Below are positions 26,968 to 36,100 of a DNA stretch of 64,000 nucleotides, piece by piece. The stretch is from Edaphocola flava. Lineage in GTDB: Bacteria; Bacteroidota; Bacteroidia; Chitinophagales; Chitinophagaceae. The position numbers and the translations under genes were made by a program. The notes below the pieces were generated by a model. The model saw only the letters and a list, made by a program, of their open reading frames with translations. It searched no databases and was not told the DNA's origin. The first letter of the stretch is position 1; each line of letters starts with the position of its first letter. The stretch is from contig NZ_SAIQ01000003.1 in NCBI RefSeq assembly GCF_004118155.1, positions 545,087 through 609,086 on the forward strand. The letters run 5' to 3'.

Positions 26968-27675
26968 CTATTCTTCTGTTTCCTGGTGTGCAAACATCTG
27001 TTTCAGTACAGCGTCTTTCTCCAGTGGCAGTTCTTTATTGATCTTAAATTTCAGATAATGAATGCGGTTACTACCTGCGATATCCAGTCCTTCGTAGTGC
27101 GTTTTGATGCTCAATTCCGGAGATACCGCACCTTTTGCATAAATGTTATCATCATCTACCAGCACTTCCAGCTCATACAGGTCTATAACCGCTTTGGTAA
27201 AGTTGTACAGATCCGGGCTGTCGGTTTTCAGGTTGATGGTGGCATCAGGGGTAATGATCTGCTGGTACAGTCTCAGGAAACGAGGATATGTCAGGCGCTT
27301 TTTCATACGAGCACCTTTCAGCTGCGGATCGGGAAAGGTAATCCAGATCTCGCTTACTTCGCCAGGCGTAAAGTAATCGGTAATTTTATCAATATGCGAA
27401 CGCACAAAGCCTACATTGTGCAGGCCATTTTCCAGTGCTGTTTTAGCACCTCTCCAGATGCGGTTGCCTTTAATATCGATACCGATGAAATTGCGCTCCG
27501 GGTACAAGCGACCCAGTCCTACGGCATATTCTCCTTTACCACAGGCCAGCTCTAAGGTAATCGGGTTATCATTTTTAAAAAATGTATTCCATTTTCCCTG
27601 CATATCCTGCGGGAATTCTAAAACGTTTTCGAATGTCTTGATCTCGTTAAAACGTACTAATTTTTTTTGTCCCAT
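26968..27675 (-). CDS. trmB: tRNA (guanine46-N7)-methyltransferase TrmB
   Basis: Methylates G46 in the tRNA variable loop. It has 235 residues. The SAM-binding motif reads LELACGKGEYAVGLG, followed by NFIGIDIKGNRIWRGA and the motif IWITFPDPQLKGARMKKRL. The last replaces the proteobacterial FPDPWPKKRH, as I expect in Bacteroidota. It is 21 bp from the upstream DUF4251 gene. Confidence 0.94.
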   Translation of the reverse strand: MGQKKLVRFNEIKTFENVLEFPQDMQGKWNTFFKNDNPITLELACGKGEYAVGLGRLYPERNFIGIDIKGNRIWRGAKTALENGLHNVGFVRSHIDKITDYFTPGEVSEIWITFPDPQLKGARMKKRLTYPRFLRLYQQIITPDATINLKTDSPDLYNFTKAVIDLYELEVLVDDDNIYAKGAVSPELSIKTHYEGLDIAGSNRIHYLKFKINKELPLEKDAVLKQMFAHQETEE

Positions 27676-27696
27676 ATAAGAATAAAGTCTGCTGTA

Positions 27697-28206
27697 TTAT
27701 TTCACCAATGTACCCTGGTAACTGATGGGGTTACGATATACACTGGATATATAAACAGTTGCATTTCCATTGTCAAATACACTTACCGTAATACGATTGA
27801 TGTCACTCCTGTCCAGGGGTTTGATCTGTATTTCGTACGGTTTGTTGCGTTTCGATGGTCTGCTTACCTGGTAGGTATATTTTGATGAACTGAATTTGAT
27901 ACCGATATCTGTCGTACCATAGAGCGAGGTATAAGATCGCCCGAAATACGGCAGGGATACGATAAGAGAATCGGGAGTTACCTGTAGTGTATAATTGCCT
28001 TCTCCGATCCGGTAAAGATCTCTTGCATTCGGGAACATGTTCATCACCGCCATGTTGACATCTTCCATAGGCCTTGCTGTCTCTGCTTTAAAGGTAAAGT
28101 GCTGGTTTGAAACAGCCGTTTCTATGACACCTCTCGGAGGCCTTGGTGGTGACAGTGCCATCAATCCGAAACTGCAGAAAACGAGACAAGCGATTATATA
28201 TTTCAT
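27697..28206 (-). CDS. DUF4251 family secreted protein
   Basis: A 169-residue exported protein with signal peptide KYIIACLVFCSFGLMA. The mature part (QHFTFKAETARPMEDVN, then the YTLQVTPDSLIVSLPYFGR block) matches the Bacteroidota-specific DUF4251 family of unknown function. The start at 28206 is preferred over 28257, which would place 17 odd residues before the signal. Confidence 0.8.
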   Translation of the reverse strand: MKYIIACLVFCSFGLMALSPPRPPRGVIETAVSNQHFTFKAETARPMEDVNMAVMNMFPNARDLYRIGEGNYTLQVTPDSLIVSLPYFGRSYTSLYGTTDIGIKFSSSKYTYQVSRPSKRNKPYEIQIKPLDRSDINRITVSVFDNGNATVYISSVYRNPISYQGTLVK

Positions 28207-28270
28207 GATGCTGTATTTTGTCTTAAACAAATATACCGAAAATAAAACACATGGCATTTTTACCGAATAT

Positions 28271-28300
28271 CAAACGCCTTTCGGTTTGGAAAGGCGTTTG
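28271..28300 (-). terminator. Hairpin downstream of ahcY
   Basis: CAAACGCCTTT (28271-28281) pairs perfectly with AAAGGCGTTTG (28290-28300). There is no T tract on the minus side, so it may be a weak terminator or an mRNA 3'-end structure. Confidence 0.5.
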
Positions 28301-28340
28301 AGGAAAAGTATATTATAAACCGGGTAAGCCCGTGTTATGA

Positions 28341-29669
28341 TTAATATCTGTAATGCTCTGGTTTGTAAGGACCTTCTTTAGACAGACCCAGGTAAGAAGC
28401 CTGTGCATCAGTCAGGATATCCAGTTCTACACCGATTTTAGACAGGTGCAGACGTGCAACTTTCTCATCCAGGTGTTTAGGCAGAACGTATACTTTGTTT
28501 TCGTATGCTGCGGTGTTAGTCCACAGTTCGAGTTGAGCTAAAGTTTGGTTAGTGAAAGAGTTACTCATTACAAATGAAGGGTGACCGGTAGCACAACCCA
28601 GGTTTACCAGGCGGCCTTCTGCCAGTACGATAACTTCTTTACCATCGATATTGTACAGGTCTACCTGTGGTTTGATGGTATCTTTAGTCTGACCATAGTT
28701 ATTGTTCAACCATTCCATATCGATTTCGATATCGAAGTGACCAATGTTACACACGATCGCTTTATCTTTCATGGCACGGAATTCTTTCTCGGTAACGATG
28801 TCACGACAACCTGTAGTGGTTACAATGATATCGGCTTCTTTAACCGCTTTTTCCATTCTTGCAACTTCAAAACCGTCCATAGCAGCCTGTAAAGCACAGA
28901 TCGGATCGATCTCTGTAACGATTACACGGGCACCTGCACCTCTCAGCGATTCTGCAGAACCTTTACCCACGTCACCGTAACCAGCTACCAGCGCTACTTT
29001 ACCAGCCATCATAATATCGGTAGCACGACGAATCGCATCTACCAGAGATTCTTTACAACCGTATTTGTTATCAAATTTAGATTTGGTCACAGAGTCGTTT
29101 ACATTGATTGCAGGCATTGGTAAAGTACCATTAGCCATACGCTCATATAAACGGTGTACACCAGTAGTGGTCTCTTCAGACAGACCTTTGATACCGGCAA
29201 CCAGCTCAGGATATTTATCCAGAACGATGTTCGTCAGGTCACCACCGTCATCCAGGATCATATTCAGCGGACGATCTTCGCTACCGAAGAATAATGTCTG
29301 CTCAATACACCAGTCAGCCTCTTCCAGGGTCTCTCCTTTCCAGGCAAATACCGGAACGCCTGTAGCCGCGATAGCTGCAGCAGCGTGGTCCTGAGTAGAG
29401 AAGATATTACAAGAGCTCCAGCGTACTTCCGCACCTAAAGCAGTCAATGTTTCAATCAGTACAGCAGTCTGGATCGTCATGTGCAGACAACCAGCGATAC
29501 GTGCGCCTTTCAGCGGCTGGCTCGCACCGTACTCTGCTCTCAGGCTCATCAGACCCGGCATTTCAGCTTCTGCCAGTTTAATTTCTTTTCTACCCCATTC
29601 AGCCAGTGAAATATCGGCTACTTTGTATGGTAATGCAAAATCGATATGTGCTTTAGATGCAACACTCAT
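28341..29669 (-). CDS. ahcY: Adenosylhomocysteinase
   Basis: Splits S-adenosylhomocysteine into adenosine and homocysteine, using bound NAD. It has 442 residues. Motifs are [27 protein letters not shown] and the Rossmann [20 protein letters not shown], then [12 protein letters not shown], with the C-terminal KPEHYRY. The start at 29669 ([11 protein letters not shown]) is preferred over an upstream ATG at 29708. It supplies homocysteine to the split MetH at 39.6-43.3 kb. I saw no riboswitch in its 120-bp upstream region. Confidence 0.96.
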   Translation of the reverse strand: MSVASKAHIDFALPYKVADISLAEWGRKEIKLAEAEMPGLMSLRAEYGASQPLKGARIAGCLHMTIQTAVLIETLTALGAEVRWSSCNIFSTQDHAAAAIAATGVPVFAWKGETLEEADWCIEQTLFFGSEDRPLNMILDDGGDLTNIVLDKYPELVAGIKGLSEETTTGVHRLYERMANGTLPMPAINVNDSVTKSKFDNKYGCKESLVDAIRRATDIMMAGKVALVAGYGDVGKGSAESLRGAGARVIVTEIDPICALQAAMDGFEVARMEKAVKEADIIVTTTGCRDIVTEKEFRAMKDKAIVCNIGHFDIEIDMEWLNNNYGQTKDTIKPQVDLYNIDGKEVIVLAEGRLVNLGCATGHPSFVMSNSFTNQTLAQLELWTNTAAYENKVYVLPKHLDEKVARLHLSKIGVELDILTDAQASYLGLSKEGPYKPEHYRY

Positions 29670-29762
29670 AATATAGTAATTAAAGTTTTTCGTAAAAATT
29701 TCAGGCAAAAATAAACATTATACGTTAATTCACACAATAAATAGTGTTAAGGATAATATTTG

Positions 29763-29770
29763 TACCTTTG
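29763..29770 (+). promoter_or_regulatory. -7 box ahead of rimO
   Basis: TACCTTTG matches TAnnTTTG, 20 bp before the rimO ATG in the divergent ahcY/rimO gap. Confidence 0.5.
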
Positions 29771-29790
29771 CAGGCCGAATAAAATCAAAA

Positions 29791-31098
29791 ATGAAAAGCA
29801 AAACGCTTAAACAAAATAAAGTTAACATCATTACACTGGGTTGTTCTAAAAACCTGGTGGATAGTGAAGTATTGAGCGGACAACTCAAAGCAAATGAGAT
29901 TGCCGTAGTGCATGAGAATGAACGCCTGGACCATAACATCGTTGTGGTAAACACCTGCGGTTTTATCGACAAGGCCAAAGAAGAGTCTGTAAACACCATC
30001 CTTGAGCAGGTAGCCCTGAAGGAAGAGGGCAAACTGGACAAGGTACTGGTAACCGGATGCTTAAGTGAGCGTTACCGTCAGGATCTGGCTAAGGAGATAC
30101 CGGAGGTAGATGCCTGGTTCGGCACCCTAGAGCTGCCTTTTATCCTGAAGGAGCTGGAAGCAGATTTTAAAAAGGAATTACTGGGCGAACGTCTGCTGAG
30201 TACCCCTAAACATTATGCATACCTTAAGATATCTGAAGGTTGTAACCGTACCTGTTCTTTCTGTGCGATCCCTCTAATGCGTGGCGGCCACGTATCCAAA
30301 CCCGTTGAGGAGATCCTTACAGAGGCCAGACATCTGGTGAAGAATGGTGTAAAAGAGATTATGCTTATTGCCCAGGAACTGACCTATTATGGTCTGGACC
30401 TGTATAAAAAACGTGCACTGGCCGACCTGCTGGAACAACTGGCTCAGGTAGAAGGCCTGGAATGGATACGCCTGCACTATGCTTACCCTACCAAATTCCC
30501 GATGGATGTGCTGGAGGTAATCAGAAAATACGATAATATTTGTAACTACCTGGATATTCCCCTGCAACACTGCAGTGATAATATGCTGAAGGCTATGAAA
30601 CGCCAGATTACCAAAAAAGAAATGGTGGAACTGATACAGGATATCCGTGCTGCGGTGCCTGGTATTGCCATCCGTACAACGATGATCACCGGATTCCCGG
30701 GAGAAACGCTGGAAGATGTGGAAGAAATGAAGGCTTTCCTGGAAGAAATGCAGTTTGAGCGCGTAGGTATATTTACGTACTCACATGAGGAGAATACTAC
30801 CGCTTATGAGCTGGAAGATACCCTGAGCAGTGAAGAGAAGGAAAGAAGGGCACAGGATATCATGGAGGTGCAGCAGGAGATCTCCTACACCAAAAACCAG
30901 GAATATGTGGGTAAAGAGTTCCGCGTGCTGATCGATAAAATCGAGGCAGGCAGATACATTGCCCGTACAGAATTTGACAGTGTGGAGGTAGATAATGAAG
31001 TAATCATTAATACGGAAGAAGACCTGCCGGTTGGTGACTTTGTAACTGTACGCATTACCAAGGCGTATGATTACGATCTGGAAGCCGAACTGGTATAA
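29791..31098 (+). CDS. rimO: Ribosomal protein S12 methylthiotransferase RimO
   Basis: Radical SAM methylthiotransferase that modifies Asp88 (E. coli numbering) of ribosomal protein S12. It has 435 residues: an N-terminal UPF0004 domain with three Cys (TLGCSKN, VVNTCGFID, VTGCLSERY), a radical SAM cluster motif CNRTCSFCAIPLMRG, and a C-terminal TRAM domain. CAIPLMRG favours RimO over the tRNA enzyme MiaB. It is followed by ytxJ 15 bp on. Confidence 0.96.
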   Translation: MKSKTLKQNKVNIITLGCSKNLVDSEVLSGQLKANEIAVVHENERLDHNIVVVNTCGFIDKAKEESVNTILEQVALKEEGKLDKVLVTGCLSERYRQDLAKEIPEVDAWFGTLELPFILKELEADFKKELLGERLLSTPKHYAYLKISEGCNRTCSFCAIPLMRGGHVSKPVEEILTEARHLVKNGVKEIMLIAQELTYYGLDLYKKRALADLLEQLAQVEGLEWIRLHYAYPTKFPMDVLEVIRKYDNICNYLDIPLQHCSDNMLKAMKRQITKKEMVELIQDIRAAVPGIAIRTTMITGFPGETLEDVEEMKAFLEEMQFERVGIFTYSHEENTTAYELEDTLSSEEKERRAQDIMEVQQEISYTKNQEYVGKEFRVLIDKIEAGRYIARTEFDSVEVDNEVIINTEEDLPVGDFVTVRITKAYDYDLEAELV

Positions 31099-31113
31099 TA
31101 ACCTGAACAATTT

Positions 31114-31437
31114 ATGAACTGGATACCGCTTACTGAAATGAGCCAGCTCGATGCTATTGACCTGGCATCAGAGGATCAGCTGCAGATTATATTCAAGCAC
31201 AGTACCCGCTGCAATATCAGCGCAGATACTTACGATGAGCTGGAGACAGCCGATACAGAGGCTTATTACCTCGACCTGCTCCGCTACCGCGACATCTCTG
31301 ATGAGATCGCGCATCGTTATGGTGTATTGCATAAATCGCCGCAGGTACTGGTAATTTCCAAAGGAGTTTGTATATTTAACGAATCTCATTGGAGGATCAG
31401 GGCTTCAGTATTGCAGGCCCATTTACAAAACGCTTAA
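31114..31437 (+). CDS. ytxJ: YtxJ-family monothiol bacilliredoxin
   Basis: A 107-residue thioredoxin-fold protein with the single-Cys motif IIFKHSTRCNIS, DLLRYRDISDEIAHRYGVLH and the cis-Pro SPQVLVI. Family members act in bacillithiol redox metabolism, which occurs in many Bacteroidota. No other bacillithiol gene is in this window. Confidence 0.88.
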   Translation: MNWIPLTEMSQLDAIDLASEDQLQIIFKHSTRCNISADTYDELETADTEAYYLDLLRYRDISDEIAHRYGVLHKSPQVLVISKGVCIFNESHWRIRASVLQAHLQNA

Positions 31438-31439
31438 TC

Positions 31440-32078
31440 ATGTCTCAATCCGATACAAACCTTGGCAAATTCTTACTGAAGGCATTCTTCCAGGGATTGG
31501 TCATTCTGGGACCGATCAGTGTAACCGTTGCCGTGATCTGGTATATTTTTACCAGTGTAGACAGCCTTATACCCAGCCTGTCACAGGAGTTTCCGGGGCT
31601 GGTGTTTATACTGATCCTGACGGTCACTACCCTGATTGGTATACTGGGTACCCGTTTCTTTATCGGGCGCTTCCTGGTAGATCTCTTCGGACATATGCTG
31701 GAAAATACACCCGGCATTAAATTCATTTATACCGCTATCAAAGACGTGATGGTATCGTTTGTCGGAGATAAAAAGAAATTCAATAACCCGGTATGGGTCA
31801 AAACCCAGAACGAACCGGAGATCTGGCGCATCGGCTTCCTGACCCAGAGCGATATGGACTTTGTCTCGCTGCCGGATAAGGTATCGGTCTACCTGCCCCA
31901 CTCTTATGCCATCTCTGGCTGGGTAATCGTTACTGATGCACATAATATACGCCCGGTTGAGGGGATGAATGCTGCAGAGGCTATGAAATTTGCCGTAAGC
32001 GGCGGCATTACCGGAACGGCCGCAAATACTGCCGACCAGAAATTCAAGGAAGATCCTAACGCGCCGGAAATACAATAA
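31440..32078 (+). CDS. DUF502 membrane protein
   Basis: A 212-residue protein with two N-terminal membrane segments (FFQGLVILGPISVTVAVIWY and LVFILILTVTTLIGILG) and a conserved stretch FGHMLENTPGIKFIYTAIKD, then TQSDMDFVSLPDKVSVYLPH. This matches DUF502. The function is unknown. The ATG at 31440 lies 2 bp past the ytxJ stop (a longer frame from 31389 overlaps ytxJ and is rejected). Confidence 0.85.
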   Translation: MSQSDTNLGKFLLKAFFQGLVILGPISVTVAVIWYIFTSVDSLIPSLSQEFPGLVFILILTVTTLIGILGTRFFIGRFLVDLFGHMLENTPGIKFIYTAIKDVMVSFVGDKKKFNNPVWVKTQNEPEIWRIGFLTQSDMDFVSLPDKVSVYLPHSYAISGWVIVTDAHNIRPVEGMNAAEAMKFAVSGGITGTAANTADQKFKEDPNAPEIQ

Positions 32079-32111
32079 ATACTACATACTCTCATTATAA
32101 CACTTCTAAGA

Positions 32112-34286
32112 ATGAAGCATCTGTTCAAAACTATGTTATTGCTGGCCGGTTCACAATGGTGCCTGCATACGCATACTTATGCCCAAAAAGAAATTACCCT
32201 GGATGATATCCTTCTGAAAGGCAGCTTTAAAGCCGCATCAGTACCGGGTTTTGATGTACTGAACAACGGCACCAGCTATGTAAAGCAGGAGAATGGCAAC
32301 ATTTCCGTATTTGATATGAAAAGCAATAAGCAACTGCGCACATTGTTTGAAAAATCAACCAATACTTTTGAGGGCAAGGCACTGGATGTGGATGAATTTG
32401 TGTTTAGTGCAGACGAACAGAAGATGTTGCTACTGACCAGTTCTGAGAATATATACAGACGCTCTGTGCTGCACCATGTCTACATTTTCGACCTTAAAAC
32501 GAAATCGATACAACAACTGGATGCAGATAAAGTATTGCATGCATCGTTCTCTCCGGATGGCAGCAAAGTGGCTTTTGTAAAGGCGAATAACCTGTATTAT
32601 AAAGACCTGAGCAATGGCAAAACAGTTGCGGTAACGACCAATGGTGCCCATAATAAGATCATCAACGGTAACTGTGACTGGGTGTATGAAGAAGAATTTG
32701 AGTTTACACAGGCCTACCAATGGTCTCCGATGGGCAATTTCCTGGCCTACTATTCATTCGATGAAAGTGCGGTAAAGGAATATGTAATTCCATACTATGA
32801 GGGCAAGGAATATCCCAGAAACTATAGCTATAAATACCCTAAAGCCGGCGAAGCCAATTCTATTGTAAAGATCTATTCCTATACTTTGGCAAACGGACAA
32901 ACGGCCACTGCCGATATCGGTACAGAAACAGATCAGTACATTCCCCGCATTAAATGGAGTAACAATGAGCAGGAGCTGTGTATCTATCGCCTGAACCGAC
33001 TGCAAAATAAACTGGACCTCTTACTGACCAATGCAAGCAACGGCCAGAGTAAAGTAATCTACACCGAGTCTAATCCTGCATACCTGGAGATCAATGATAA
33101 CCTGACGTTCCTGAACGATAATCATTCTTTTGTATTCAATTCAGAGCGCAGCGGCTATAACCAACTGTACAAATGGGACTGGACCAAACAGCAATTAAGC
33201 CCGATCACTACCGGCACCAATGAGGTAAAAGACTTACTGGGCGTGGATCTGAAAGGCAATAAAATCTACTATACCGCTACTGATAAGGCGATCAATAATA
33301 CCTTTAATGTCATCAGCCTGAACGGCAAACAACCAAAAATATTAAGTAAAGGCATTGGTTCGCATGACATCATGCCTTGTAACGGATTTAAGTACTTCGT
33401 AGACAAATACAGCACGGCCAACAGCGCACCGGTATTCACTCTGGTGGATCAGAGCGGAAAAGCGGTACGCGTACTGGAAGAGAACAAACAGCTTACACAA
33501 CGCATGGCAGAGTACCAGACCAGCCCGGTTACCTTTATGGGTATCCCTAATGGTAATGGCGATACGCTGAATGCCTATATGATCAAACCACCAAACTTTG
33601 ATGCTGGCAAAAAGTACCCGGTACTGATGTACCAGTACTCCGGTCCGGGATCGCAGCAGGTGGTGAACCACAATACGCTGGATCACTACTGGTGGCACCA
33701 GATGCTGGCACAGAAAGGCTATATCATTGTGGTAGCAGACGGTACCGGAACCGGTGGCCGCGGAGAAGCATTTAAAAAGAAAACCTACCTGCAATTAGGG
33801 AAATACGAGAGTGATGACCAGATCGCAGTGGCTAAATACCTGGCACAGCAATCTTATGTAGATGCCGCCCGTATTGGTATCTGGGGCTGGAGCTATGGCG
33901 GATTCATGAGTACGACCTGCCTGATGAAAGCACCGGAAGTATTTAAAATGGCGATTGCCGTAGCACCGGTAACCAACTGGCGTTTCTATGATAACATCTA
34001 TACAGAGCGTTATATGCGCCAGCCGCAGGAAAATGCAAAGGGATATGATGATAATGCGCCATTAAGTATGGCCAAAAACCTGAAAGGGAAGTACCTGCTG
34101 GTACATGGCACTGCTGATGATAATGTGCACCTGCAGAATGCTACGGAAATGTCCAATGCACTGGTGAATGCCAATAAAGACTTTGATGCCTTCTACTATA
34201 CCAATAAAAATCATGGTATCTATGGCGGCTATACACGCTATAACCTGTTCAAGAAATTGACAGCTTATATCATGGAGAACCTGTAA
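32112..34286 (+). CDS. S9 family peptidase (dipeptidyl peptidase IV-like)
   Basis: A 724-residue exported serine peptidase: signal peptide up to about residue 24, an eight-bladed beta-propeller DPPIV N-terminal domain (residues 90-460, with the exopeptidase-type EE motif in WVYEEEFEF), then an alpha/beta hydrolase domain with nucleophile GWSYGGFMS, Asp in HGTADDNVH and His in NKNHGIYGG. It probably removes X-Pro dipeptides from peptides in the periplasm. It is followed by a strong hairpin at 34306-34351 and copy C of the palindromic element. Confidence 0.92.
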   Translation: MKHLFKTMLLLAGSQWCLHTHTYAQKEITLDDILLKGSFKAASVPGFDVLNNGTSYVKQENGNISVFDMKSNKQLRTLFEKSTNTFEGKALDVDEFVFSADEQKMLLLTSSENIYRRSVLHHVYIFDLKTKSIQQLDADKVLHASFSPDGSKVAFVKANNLYYKDLSNGKTVAVTTNGAHNKIINGNCDWVYEEEFEFTQAYQWSPMGNFLAYYSFDESAVKEYVIPYYEGKEYPRNYSYKYPKAGEANSIVKIYSYTLANGQTATADIGTETDQYIPRIKWSNNEQELCIYRLNRLQNKLDLLLTNASNGQSKVIYTESNPAYLEINDNLTFLNDNHSFVFNSERSGYNQLYKWDWTKQQLSPITTGTNEVKDLLGVDLKGNKIYYTATDKAINNTFNVISLNGKQPKILSKGIGSHDIMPCNGFKYFVDKYSTANSAPVFTLVDQSGKAVRVLEENKQLTQRMAEYQTSPVTFMGIPNGNGDTLNAYMIKPPNFDAGKKYPVLMYQYSGPGSQQVVNHNTLDHYWWHQMLAQKGYIIVVADGTGTGGRGEAFKKKTYLQLGKYESDDQIAVAKYLAQQSYVDAARIGIWGWSYGGFMSTTCLMKAPEVFKMAIAVAPVTNWRFYDNIYTERYMRQPQENAKGYDDNAPLSMAKNLKGKYLLVHGTADDNVHLQNATEMSNALVNANKDFDAFYYTNKNHGIYGGYTRYNLFKKLTAYIMENL

Positions 34287-34305
34287 ATATTATTTAGAGG
34301 CTTCG

Positions 34306-34351
34306 TTTAAAAAGGGGATAATCAATTGTAACTGATTATCCCCTTTTTAAA
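34306..34351. terminator. Terminator after the S9 peptidase gene
   Basis: Perfect stem of at least 16 bp (AAAAAGGGGATAATCA / TGATTATCCCCTTTTT, 34309-34324 with 34333-34348). The right arm AACTGATTATCCCC (34330-34343) resembles the element left end AACTGAGTATCCGC, so the terminator may have been built on the end of copy C. Confidence 0.85.
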
Positions 34352-34370
34352 TAATTCTGTTTATGATTGC

Positions 34371-34571
34371 TACCTTTTGCCTTGATGCAAAAGGTACCGC
34401 CAAAAAATCAAGGCTGTATAAATCCCTGGCTAAAAATCGATGTGTCGGTCGGTCGCAAACCAGACTCACTGCGCTCAGACAATGGTTTACGACTTTATCG
34501 ACCGAGCCAATGATTTTATTAACGCCGGATTTATAATGCCTTTTGAGCGATCTGTACTTTTGTACGGATCG
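34371..34571 (+). mobile_element. Copy C of the palindromic element (partial)
   Basis: Contains H1 (from 34371), P1 (apical loop CACTGCGCTC) and H2, then diverges. The left end may survive in the terminator right arm at 34330. P2 and H3 are missing. Same orientation as the other copies. Confidence 0.75.
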
Positions 34572-34645
34572 TAACCTAAGGCAATCGAATGATACAAAAG
34601 TATAAGCACACTGTTTCTTCGAGTCCCTCGGCGACTGGATGTTCA

Positions 34646-35062
34646 TTAATCCATTTTCGTCTGGATCTCCACCGTTCCGGAGAGAATTTTATGTACCGGA
34701 CAGGCATTGGCAATGGCCAGTATACGGCTCTTCTGCGTCTCGTCCAGGTCACCCGAAAGTTTTATGTGTCGGTTAAATATTGTTGTGGTGGTACTATCAC
34801 TGCGGGTAATGGAGACCTCCGTTTCTACCCCGGTCAATGGCCATTGCTTGCGATCGGCATACATGCGCAAAGTAGCGCAGGTACAGGCCGCCAGGCTGGA
34901 GGCCAGTAACTCAAAGGGATTAAATCCCTCTTCCTTGCCACCCAGTGCAATGGGCTCATCGCTGATAATCTTATTTCTGCCTGCTGTAATCGTTGTCTGA
35001 CAGGAAGTCCCTATCCTGCCCTGTACGCTATGATTGATCTCCATTTCGTTCCGTTTATTCAA
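34646..35062 (-). CDS. OsmC/Ohr family protein
   Basis: A 138-residue OsmC-fold protein. The two redox Cys are in SLAACTCATLRMY and in ANACPVHKIL, spaced as in hydroperoxide reductases. DEPIALGGKEEGFNPFELL is the conserved substrate-pocket stretch. It reduces organic hydroperoxides, probably in the cytoplasm. Divergent from the small basic-acidic protein at 35283. Confidence 0.9.
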   Translation of the reverse strand: MNKRNEMEINHSVQGRIGTSCQTTITAGRNKIISDEPIALGGKEEGFNPFELLASSLAACTCATLRMYADRKQWPLTGVETEVSITRSDSTTTTIFNRHIKLSGDLDETQKSRILAIANACPVHKILSGTVEIQTKMD

Positions 35063-35282
35063 AAGGCAAGTTAATAAAGTAATTTTTAATCGCCTGTACT
35101 GTTAATCTTGTGTTTATCAAACACATTACACTTTAAATTGTTTGTAATTTCATAATACTAATGCAAAGGTGCTATATCTATACCAGTATTTATTGGCAAA
35201 ATCACCTAAGACTGCCAGCAAAAAAGCACCTCCAAAAAAGATTAAACAAAACTTCCTTTTTTAACCCCTGAAATTGAAATTT

Positions 35283-35468
35283 ATGAAAACGAACAGCCAA
35301 AACCACAATCAGGTGCCACAAGCCAATCCGCAGACACCGGACAACAACAAACGCCCGCAGAACAAAGACAAACTGGACAGCCGCGAAGGCGAAGAACAGG
35401 AGTTCAAAGGCAATGATGAAACGCATAACAAGAAAGAACACAAAAGCGAAGGCAAAGACAAAAAATAG
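35283..35468 (+). CDS. Small highly charged hydrophilic protein
   Basis: A 61-residue protein made almost wholly of Asn, Gln, Lys, Glu, Asp and Pro, with no hydrophobic core (for example QNKDKLDSREGEEQEFKGND). It is probably disordered. It is called as a gene because it has an in-frame ATG and a strong terminator directly after. An ATG at 35274 would add three residues. Unknown function. Confidence 0.5.
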   Translation: MKTNSQNHNQVPQANPQTPDNNKRPQNKDKLDSREGEEQEFKGNDETHNKKEHKSEGKDKK

Positions 35469-35490
35469 TTACAGTACTCATCTTGATACA

Positions 35491-35532
35491 GGACTGCTCC
35501 CGGTGATATACCAAAGGGAGCGGTCCTTTTTT
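35491..35532 (+). terminator. Terminator after the small charged protein gene
   Basis: GGACTGCTCCC (35491-35501) pairs with GGGAGCGGTCC (35516-35526), with one mismatch, followed by six T. Confidence 0.8.
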
Positions 35533-35653
35533 ATATTCTGAGCAATAGTAAAATAGTCGTCTAATTGATTAATGAACATACCAACATGCTTATCAAAAAC
35601 CAATTTCCACCATAAAATACCTAAATTGTATTAATGCTTGGGCAACCAGTTCA

Positions 35654-35875
35654 TCAAGCATCCGGATTGTTTAAACGATACGACAGCGCACCAGATGGAC
35701 ATTGTTCAATCTGTGCCTTCAGTTCCGCTGTGCTTGCATTCATCGGATGAATCCAGGGCCGCCCCTTTGGGGTGTACACCTTAGGCAAGGTTTTCGCACA
35801 AATCCCGGAGTGAATACATTTTTCCGCTTTCCAGATCACGGTCAGCTCCCCGTTGCTATATTCTTTTGGTTCCAT
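35654..35875 (-). CDS. Divergent 4Fe-4S mono-cluster ferredoxin-like protein
   Basis: A 73-residue protein matching the divergent 4Fe-4S mono-cluster family: VIWKAEKCIHSGICAKTLP, then the late IEQCPSGALSYRL. Three Cys are in the expected positions with the fourth replaced as usual in this family. It is a small electron carrier of unknown partner. It is convergent with the small charged gene. Confidence 0.85.
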   Translation of the reverse strand: MEPKEYSNGELTVIWKAEKCIHSGICAKTLPKVYTPKGRPWIHPMNASTAELKAQIEQCPSGALSYRLNNPDA

Positions 35876-36100
35876 AACAGCTTATTTTTAGCTAAATATA
35901 CAATTTTGTGCGTAGTGTTTTAGCGACTCGCGCGTGCAAACCTTTTTTTAATCCTTATCATTCCTGCATGAGCAGCCTTTCATGCTGAGGCTAAGTACCC
36001 ATATAAAACAATGATTACAAATACACAATACATCATTTATTTTGCATCTTTAATTAAACCGAAACAGCATATTATGGTCTACAATTGCTAAATACGAGGT

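Noticed and set aside
29670..29790. SAH or SAM riboswitch upstream of ahcY
   Set aside because: No conserved aptamer blocks are visible in the 120-bp gap.
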